From an uncultured Eubacteriales bacterium (lineage in GTDB: Bacteria; Bacillota; Clostridia; Oscillospirales; Oscillospiraceae): a stretch of DNA of 18,652 nt. Every line of letters begins with the position of its first letter. The first letter of the stretch is position 1. This document shows, one piece after another, positions 14,067-18,652 of the stretch. The position numbers and the translations under genes are program-made. The notes under the pieces were generated by a model. That model searched no databases, had not been told where the DNA came from, and worked only from the letters and a program-made list of their open reading frames with translations. The stretch is from contig CABSFY010000042.1 in the NCBI GenBank assembly GCA_902477055.1, positions 1 to 18,652 of the forward strand. The letters are read 5' to 3'.

Positions 14067-14106
14067 AAAATCCCCGGCGGCGCGTCTTGGGACGGCCGCC
14101 GGGGAT
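14067..14106 (-). terminator. Rho-independent terminator of the DUF2975/HTH/DUF4153 operon
   Basis: ATCCCCGGCGGC (14070-14081) pairs perfectly with GCCGCCGGGGAT (14095-14106). On the minus strand the stem runs into TTTTGAG. It lies 11 bp past the stop codon of the gene ending at 14118. Confidence 0.85.
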
Positions 14107-14117
14107 GAGCTTCACTG

Positions 14118-15755
14118 TTATTCGACTTCGGGTTGATAATATTCGTCATAATGCGCGGTCAGTAGCTCGCGGGCGTTGGATTCCACGGTATTCCACGAGC
14201 GCCAGTCGCCGTAGGCGGTATACGTGCCGCCGTCTGCGGTTTCGCGCAGCTCAAACAGGCGGTTGGCGTGGTCAGTGAGCAGCTCCTTTGCCTGCTGCGC
14301 GACCTCGGCATCGGGGACATCGACAAGACGCAGCACATCCTCGACGATCGCGTCGGAATGCAGCCATTTCAGCGACTCCATGTCGATGGTGTCGAGCTTG
14401 CCGGTGAGATAGGCATCGACGTTATAATGCGCAATCACGCGGTCGGTGTCGGCGTAGGCGCTGACGAGTGTCAGCACAGCGGCAGCCGCGAATGCGATCT
14501 TCATATACGGGACACGCCGGAAAAACAGCCGCAGCGCGACGGCAAGAAATACGATCATCAGAAAAACGGTGAAAACCGAGGTCAGAATGCGCAGCTTCGT
14601 CATGCCGAACGAGGCGATATAAAGCCGCAGCTTGGAAAGCACCGTGACGGACAGAATCAGCGAGAAAACACACAAAAACAGGCTCAGCAGCCGTACGGCA
14701 AGCGGCGTTCTGCCGTCCTTTTTCCGGCAGACCAGGTGCGCGAGGAAGATCAGGCCCAGATTCAAGGCGCTGATAAGCGTCATTTCAAAGAAGCCGCGCC
14801 GCGCGTATTCAGCAACAGTAAATTCCTTCGGCAACAGTCCGGAAAAGGCGTTGAAGAAATACGCAAGCTGCGAGAACAGATACAACGCGTAGACTGCCGA
14901 GATTACGGCGAGGAAGGATATGACCACTGTCGGCTCCAGCCCGCCGCAGAGGCTGGCCGGAGGGGCGCTCCGCTTGACGCGCGGCAGGGAAATCAGCCGA
15001 CCAAACAGCAGAACGAACAGGAAAAAACCGAGAATCAGCACGCCGACCAGCTCGCTGAACCGATCGATTGCCAGCCAGCGCTCCAGCATTGCCGCAAAGG
15101 CCACGTCGGACGAGATCAGCAGCGGGAGAATGACGAACAGGACCGGTACGGCGATGAGGATGCCCAGCAGCACGCTGCCGATGCGCCGCTTTTCGCCGCC
15201 GTCGCGGTGAAACAGCGTGTAAAACGCCTGCCCGATCTTGCCGAAGGTCAGCGCGAACACCATATAGCAAAGGTCCGCAATCGAGCGGAAGCTGCCGTCG
15301 GTATACTGCCGCAGTCCTGTGCGCTCCAGCATGGCGACGGCGGCCAGTAGGACCATCAGCAGCACCATTGGGAAATCCGCCGCGCCGCTGTCGGTCAGGA
15401 CGAAGGTGAGTGCGCAGGCTAGATATGCCGCGTAACAGAAGATTCCGTAACAGCTCCACCGTCTGCCGCCGCGCAGCAGATAGCAGCCGCCGATCAACGC
15501 CAGCGCCACACACGCGGCCGAGGCCAGCAGCCCCGTCGCGGTCCAGAGGAACCCATCGACCGCCATCAGGCAGGCCAGCAGCAGAAAAACCGCATATCCA
15601 AGCTCCCGCCGCCCCGTTGTAAAATAGCTCGGCTCCGACGCGGGGGCGTAGGTGCGGCCGTACAGCGGCGAGGCGAGGGGCTTGGGCGCTTCGGGCGTTA
15701 TTTCCGGCTGGGGCTGCTCCCGGGGAAGCTCCTCCGGTCGATTTTCTTCGTTCAT
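14118..15755 (-). CDS. DUF4153/DUF4173-like polytopic membrane protein
   Basis: A 545-residue membrane protein. Residues 1-45 are proline- and glutamate-rich and probably cytoplasmic. About 50-425 hold roughly ten to twelve hydrophobic segments. The final 110 or so residues are soluble (starting near DTDRVIAHYNVDAYL). The segment SQLAYFFNAFSGLLP followed by TVAEYARRGFFEM is typical of DUF4153/DUF4173 proteins of Clostridia, and the HYNVDAYL region also fits. No biochemical role is established for that family. The gene start overlaps the stop of the upstream HTH gene (ATGA, 15752-15755), so translation is likely coupled. It is the last gene of a three-gene operon whose HTH protein may regulate it. 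Confidence 0.78.
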   Translation of the reverse strand: MNEENRPEELPREQPQPEITPEAPKPLASPLYGRTYAPASEPSYFTTGRRELGYAVFLLLACLMAVDGFLWTATGLLASAACVALALIGGCYLLRGGRRWSCYGIFCYAAYLACALTFVLTDSGAADFPMVLLMVLLAAVAMLERTGLRQYTDGSFRSIADLCYMVFALTFGKIGQAFYTLFHRDGGEKRRIGSVLLGILIAVPVLFVILPLLISSDVAFAAMLERWLAIDRFSELVGVLILGFFLFVLLFGRLISLPRVKRSAPPASLCGGLEPTVVISFLAVISAVYALYLFSQLAYFFNAFSGLLPKEFTVAEYARRGFFEMTLISALNLGLIFLAHLVCRKKDGRTPLAVRLLSLFLCVFSLILSVTVLSKLRLYIASFGMTKLRILTSVFTVFLMIVFLAVALRLFFRRVPYMKIAFAAAAVLTLVSAYADTDRVIAHYNVDAYLTGKLDTIDMESLKWLHSDAIVEDVLRLVDVPDAEVAQQAKELLTDHANRLFELRETADGGTYTAYGDWRSWNTVESNARELLTAHYDEYYQPEVE

Positions 15756-15967
15756 GAGATATCCTCCTCTCGATATTCTAAAATGTCACCCGGCTGACAG
15801 CGCAGAACCCTACAGATGCTTTCCAGCGTGGAAAAGCGGATGGCCCGCGCTTTGCCGGTTTTCAGAATGGACAGATTTGCCGGGGTGATGCCGATTTTTT
15901 CCGCAAGCTCTCCGGACGAGATCTTGCGCTTTGCCATCATCACGTCGAGATTTACAATGATCGCCAT
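15752..15967 (-). CDS. Xre-family (YozG-like) HTH transcriptional regulator
   Basis: A 71-residue protein made almost wholly of a Cro/C1-type helix-turn-helix. SSGELAEKIGITPANLSILKT carries the recognition helix, and RFSTLESICRVLRCQPGDIL is the usual following segment. This short form with a MAIIVNLD start is the one commonly paired with DUF2975 membrane proteins, as it is here. It follows the DUF2975 gene by 9 bp, has GAGGTGG just ahead of its ATG, and overlaps the next gene by 4 bp. It probably represses its own operon, perhaps modulated by the membrane partner. Confidence 0.9.
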   Translation of the reverse strand: MAIIVNLDVMMAKRKISSGELAEKIGITPANLSILKTGKARAIRFSTLESICRVLRCQPGDILEYREEDIS

Positions 15968-15976
15968 ATGCCCACC

Positions 15977-16417
15977 TCAGATCGTCAGGTTGTTTTCTTC
16001 CTTGAGCGCAAGCGCGGCCTCAAAGCAGCGGCGAACGATGCGCAGAATGAGGAAGATGAACACCATCGCTGCCGTGACCAGCAGCAGCGGCATATACCAG
16101 AAGCCCGCGACGAGCGTCACGGCGGCTACGGCCACGCAGCACCACGAAACGGTGCCGATCAACGTGCAGTTGCGGCGCAGAAACGGCTGCTCCGCCAGCA
16201 AATTTTTCAGCAGCAGGAACAGACAGACCAGCGAAATGGCGGCGGGCAGGGCGGACACATAGAACGCCGCCAGCACAACGCCGGAAACCGCTGCCGAGAT
16301 CAGTCGCCACGCGGCGTACAGCGCCATAATGCGCGGTGCGAAGAACAGCAGCGCGATCAGCGCAAGGCTGAATAGGACGACAAAAATCATAGAACAATAG
16401 ACAGAACCCTTTTTCAT
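15977..16417 (-). CDS. DUF2975 family membrane protein
   Basis: A 146-residue protein with four hydrophobic segments (about 8-28, 45-68, 87-107 and 108-127) and a short charged C-terminus (ALKEENNLTI). The topology, the AEQPFLRRN loop between helices 2 and 3, and the adjacent short Xre regulator identify the DUF2975 family, whose function is unknown. The ATG at 16417 has GGAGGG about 11 bases upstream. It is the first gene of the minus-strand operon from the promoter at 16454-16482. Confidence 0.82.
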   Translation of the reverse strand: MKKGSVYCSMIFVVLFSLALIALLFFAPRIMALYAAWRLISAAVSGVVLAAFYVSALPAAISLVCLFLLLKNLLAEQPFLRRNCTLIGTVSWCCVAVAAVTLVAGFWYMPLLLVTAAMVFIFLILRIVRRCFEAALALKEENNLTI

Positions 16418-16453
16418 TGCATTTCAAGCCCTCCGATGCGGTTTTGTGTGGAT

Positions 16454-16482
16454 AGCTTAGCACAAAATTTATCGTTTGTCAA
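16454..16482 (-). promoter_or_regulatory. Predicted promoter of the DUF2975 operon
   Basis: On the minus strand a perfect TTGACA (16482-16477) and TAAGCT (16459-16454) are 17 bp apart, about 35 bp before the DUF2975 start codon. It is back to back with the nifS promoter, with 38 bp between the two -35 boxes. Confidence 0.65.
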
Positions 16483-16516
16483 TAATTTCTTTCTGAAATT
16501 TGACAAATTAAAAAAG

Positions 16517-16549
16517 CCTATTGACAAACTAGGTAAAAAGTGCTATCCT
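16517..16549 (+). promoter_or_regulatory. Predicted promoter and possible operator of the nifS operon
   Basis: TTGACA (16521-16526) and TATCCT (16544-16549) are 17 bp apart. The -35 lies inside a dyad CCTA-N9-TAGG (16517-16533), so a bound regulator would block it. The Rrf2-type protein at the far end of the operon is a candidate. The leader also contains a hairpin, CGGATA/TATCCG (16566-16584). Confidence 0.6.
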
Positions 16550-16615
16550 TTAATTACCCACCAAACGGATAGGCAAATTATCCGTGCAACGAACGATAGA
16601 AAGGGGAGAACATCC

Positions 16616-17812
16616 TTGCTGCAACCCACCATTTACGCGGACAACGCCGCGACGACGAAAATGAGCCGTACGGCGATCGACGCGATGCTGCCCTATTTTG
16701 ATACGATTTATGCCAACCCCTCCAGCCTGCACTCCGCCGGCCAGCGGGCCAACGAAGCCCTGACGGCGGCGCGGGAGCGGGTCGCTGCCTGTCTCGGCTG
16801 CTCGGCCAAGGAAATTTACTTCACCTCCGGCGGCAGCGAGGCTGACAATCAGGCCATTCTTTCGGCGGCGGCCCTCGGCGCAAAGAAGGGCAAGAAGCAC
16901 ATCATTTCCACCGCCTTTGAGCATCACGCCGTCCTGCACACGCTCGACAAGCTGCGCCGTCAGGGCTTCGAGATCGAGCTGCTGGACGTTCACAGCTATG
17001 GCAACATCACTGCGCAGCAGGTCGCCGATGCCATCCGGCCCGACACCTGCCTCGTCACGACGATGTACGCCAACAACGAGATCGGCTCCGTTTTGCCCAT
17101 CGCGGAGATCGGCGCGGTCTGCCGGGAGCGCGGCGTGCTGTTCCATACCGATGCCGTGCAGGCGGCGGGTCATCTGCCGATCAATGTGGCAGAGCAGAAC
17201 ATTGATATGCTCTCGCTCTCGGCGCATAAATTCCACGGCCCGAAGGGTGTCGGTGTGCTGTATGCCCGCAAGGGTATCCTGCTGACCAACCTGATCGAGG
17301 GCGGCGCACAGGAGCGCGGCAAACGCGGCGGAACGGAAAACGTTCCCGGCATCGTCGGCATGGCCGCGGCGCTGCAAGATATGTGCGATCGAATGCAGGA
17401 GAATACCGTCTATGTTACGAAGCTCCGTGACCGCCTGATCGAAGGATTGGCCAAGGTGCCGCACAGTACATTGAACGGCGACCCGGTCCACCGGCTGCCC
17501 GGCAATGTGAACTTCTGCTTTGAGGGCATCGAGGGCGAGAGCCTGCTGCTGCTTCTGGACGACAAGGGCATCTGCGCCTCGTCCGGCTCGGCCTGCACCT
17601 CCGGCTCGCTCGACCCCAGCCACGTTCTGCTGGCCATCGGCCGCCCGCATGAGATCGCGCACGGTTCGCTGCGCCTGACCATCAGCGAGGAAACGACCGA
17701 GGCCGAGATCGACACCATGCTGCGCGAAATCCCGGCGGTCGTCGATTACCTGAGAAATATGTCCCCGCTCTGGCACGATAAGGTCAGCGGAAAGAAAGAA
17801 TTTGTACTGTAA
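16616..17812 (+). CDS. nifS: Cysteine desulfurase, NifS/IscS type
   Basis: A 398-residue PLP enzyme that takes sulfur from cysteine and passes it as persulfide to IscU and other acceptors. Signatures are YADNAATT (7-14), SGGSEADNQ (71-79), EHHAV (102-106), ANNEIGSV (152-159), HTDAVQ (177-182), the PLP lysine in SAHKFHGPKG (K205), RGGTENVPG (237-245) and the active-site loop SSGSACTSG with C327. The start is TTG at 16616: AAGGGGAG (16601-16608) lies seven bases before it, and an extension to an upstream ATG would run through the promoter. It leads the operon, with 14 bp to iscU. The gene could equally be called iscS. Confidence 0.93.
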   Translation: MLQPTIYADNAATTKMSRTAIDAMLPYFDTIYANPSSLHSAGQRANEALTAARERVAACLGCSAKEIYFTSGGSEADNQAILSAAALGAKKGKKHIISTAFEHHAVLHTLDKLRRQGFEIELLDVHSYGNITAQQVADAIRPDTCLVTTMYANNEIGSVLPIAEIGAVCRERGVLFHTDAVQAAGHLPINVAEQNIDMLSLSAHKFHGPKGVGVLYARKGILLTNLIEGGAQERGKRGGTENVPGIVGMAAALQDMCDRMQENTVYVTKLRDRLIEGLAKVPHSTLNGDPVHRLPGNVNFCFEGIEGESLLLLLDDKGICASSGSACTSGSLDPSHVLLAIGRPHEIAHGSLRLTISEETTEAEIDTMLREIPAVVDYLRNMSPLWHDKVSGKKEFVL

Positions 17813-17826
17813 AGGAGAGAGCAACA

Positions 17827-18258
17827 ATGGCACTGTACAGTGAAACCGTCATGGACCATTTCAGAAATCCGCGCAACGTCGGCGTGATTGAGAACGCGGA
17901 CGGCGTCGGCGAGGTCGGCAACGCGAAATGCGGCGATATTATGAAAATTTACCTGAAAATCGACAACGATATCATCACGGACGTGAAGTTTGAAACGTTC
18001 GGCTGCGGTTCGGCGATCGCCTCCAGCTCAATGGCGACGGAGATGATCAAGGGTAAGCCCGTGTCCGAGGCGCTGACGCTGTCGAACAAGGCGGTCGCCG
18101 AAGCGCTTGACGGTCTGCCCGCGCACAAGCTGCACTGCTCTGTGCTGGCCGAGGAGGCCATCCGCGCGGCGGTCAAGGACTATTACGACCGCCACGGCAT
18201 CGCCTATGATGCCTGCGAGTTCGGCGACTGTCAGACCTGCCCGCACTGTATCGAATGA
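17827..18258 (+). CDS. iscU: Fe-S cluster scaffold protein IscU/NifU-N
   Basis: A 143-residue scaffold on which Fe-S clusters are assembled with sulfur from NifS. The three ligand cysteines and the key Asp are present: NAKCGD (C35, D37), FGCGSAIASSS (C60) and KLHCSVLAEEAI (C104, next to H103). AGGAGAG lies shortly before the ATG. The C-terminus ends CEFGDCQTCPHC, adding four cysteines (C130, C135, C138, C141) outside the core fold. This tail could bind a further metal. The stop overlaps the start of the mnmA remnant (ATGA at 18255-18258). Confidence 0.93.
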   Translation: MALYSETVMDHFRNPRNVGVIENADGVGEVGNAKCGDIMKIYLKIDNDIITDVKFETFGCGSAIASSSMATEMIKGKPVSEALTLSNKAVAEALDGLPAHKLHCSVLAEEAIRAAVKDYYDRHGIAYDACEFGDCQTCPHCIE

Positions 18259-18434
18259 AAAAAGCACTCATCGCAATGAGCGGCGGCGTGGATTCCTCGG
18301 CCGCTGCTTATTTGATGCAGCAGCGCGGCTGGGACTGCATCGTGTTCGACGCGCCGCAGCGGGCAATCACGAGGGGACAGGCCGCCGTGGTCTACGACGG
18401 CGACATCGTAGTCGGCGGAGGGCGCATTGTCTGA
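18255..18434 (+). pseudogene. mnmA: mnmA remnant: both ends fused, centre deleted in frame
   Basis: An open frame of 59 codons translationally coupled to iscU by ATGA. Residues 1-29 are the start of MnmA, the tRNA 2-thiouridylase, including the ATP-binding PP-loop SGGVDSS (9-15). Residues 31-59 match the MnmA C-terminal end (FDAPQRAITRGQAAV, then YDGDIVVGGG). The approximately 300 residues that should lie between, with the catalytic cysteines and the tRNA-binding region, are absent. The frame is intact across the junction near 18340-18348. The product cannot be a working thiolase. R40 stands where relatives usually have Pro, hinting at drift. Whether this is a real deletion or an assembly artefact cannot be told here. 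Confidence 0.85.
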
Positions 18435-18449
18435 ACGGAGGGAACGGAT

Positions 18450-18652
18450 ATGATAGTTTCAACGCGCGGCAGATACGCGCTGCGGGTTCTGCTCGATTTG
18501 GCGCAGCATACGCGGGACGGCTTCGTCCCGATGCACGAGATCGCCACGCGGCAGGGCATTTCCAAAAAATATATGGAGCAGATCATGCCCGCGCTGACGA
18601 AGGGCGGGCTGGTGGACGGCGTGCAGGGAAAGCACGGCGGCTACCGCCTCAA
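18450..18652 (+). CDS. Rrf2/IscR-family transcriptional regulator (partial, cut by window end)
   Basis: The first 67 codons of a winged-HTH regulator. The ATG at 18450 has GGAGGG (18437-18442) seven bases upstream and lies 15 bp after the mnmA remnant. STRGRYALRVLLDLAQ, ISKKYMEQIMPALTKGGLV and GKHGGYRL are the standard opening of Rrf2 proteins, many of which bind an Fe-S cluster through three cysteines further on; that part is outside the window. The position in the isc-type operon argues for an IscR-like Fe-S sensor. In many bacteria this gene comes first in the operon; here it is last. Confidence 0.9.
   Translation, partial: MIVSTRGRYALRVLLDLAQHTRDGFVPMHEIATRQGISKKYMEQIMPALTKGGLVDGVQGKHGGYRL

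Noticed and set aside
14268..15350. Plus-strand 360-codon frame opposite the DUF4153-like gene
   Set aside because: The translation is Gln/Arg/Glu-rich, as expected from reading hydrophobic codons backwards, with no start signal.
16436..16615. 60-codon N-terminal extension of nifS to an ATG at 16436
   Set aside because: The extension covers both divergent promoters, and cysteine desulfurases begin close to the YADNAATT motif. The TTG at 16616 has a good ribosome binding site.
16550..17833. Minus-strand 427-codon frame opposite nifS
   Set aside because: It is a shadow of the GC-rich nifS gene. It also runs through the promoter region and has no recognisable domain.

Overview
This 18.7 kb window looks like chromosome from a Gram-positive anaerobe of the class Clostridia, most likely an Oscillospirales (Oscillospiraceae/Ruminococcaceae-type) gut bacterium. 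The basis is GC-rich coding sequence with strong GC3 bias, AGGAGG-type ribosome binding sites, TTGACA/TATAAT promoters, two large secreted proteins with S-layer homology (SLH) repeats, clostridial families (DUF2975 with an Xre-type regulator, DUF4153/DUF4173, zinc-ribbon/DUF6273-like) and intergenic spaces full of short GC-rich palindromes. The lineage is inferred; no rRNA or marker gene was available to test it.

Layout. Positions 1-510 hold no convincing gene and are packed with palindromic repeats. From 560 to 3130 lies a small accessory block: a ribbon-helix-helix (RHH) regulator on the minus strand, diverging from a plus-strand run of a two-helix membrane protein, a zinc-ribbon/TPR-like/DUF6273-like membrane protein and a small helix-turn-helix protein. 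Two nearly identical 56-bp repeats (1-56 and 3217-3272) flank this block. On the minus strand, argD-argF (5516 to 3357) encodes two steps of arginine synthesis. Next is a divergent pair of SLH-anchored secreted proteins: a CotH-family kinase-like protein (7906 to 5600, minus) and a 1850-residue protein joining a phosphodiester glycosidase domain, Ig-like domains and a purple-acid-phosphatase-like metallophosphoesterase (8206 to 13758, plus). A 170-bp element with terminal inverted repeats lies downstream. A minus-strand membrane/regulator operon (DUF2975, Xre-type HTH, DUF4153-like; 16417 to 14118) follows. It diverges from a plus-strand Fe-S/tRNA-thiolation operon: a nifS-type cysteine desulfurase, iscU, a collapsed mnmA remnant and an Rrf2/IscR-type regulator cut by the window end.

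How the parts fit. ArgD and ArgF cooperate in making ornithine and then citrulline. NifS mobilises sulfur to IscU; in related operons it also supplies MnmA, but mnmA here has lost its whole middle in frame, keeping only the PP-loop start and the C-terminal end. The Rrf2 protein probably senses Fe-S status and controls the operon. The two SLH proteins share a 299-bp divergent control region. They suggest a wall-anchored pair that adds phosphate (CotH-like) and removes sugar-phosphate or phosphate groups (glycosidase plus phosphatase). That pairing, the mnmA collapse, the repeat-flanked accessory cassette and a possible 5'-UTR pseudoknot are the observations most worth following up.
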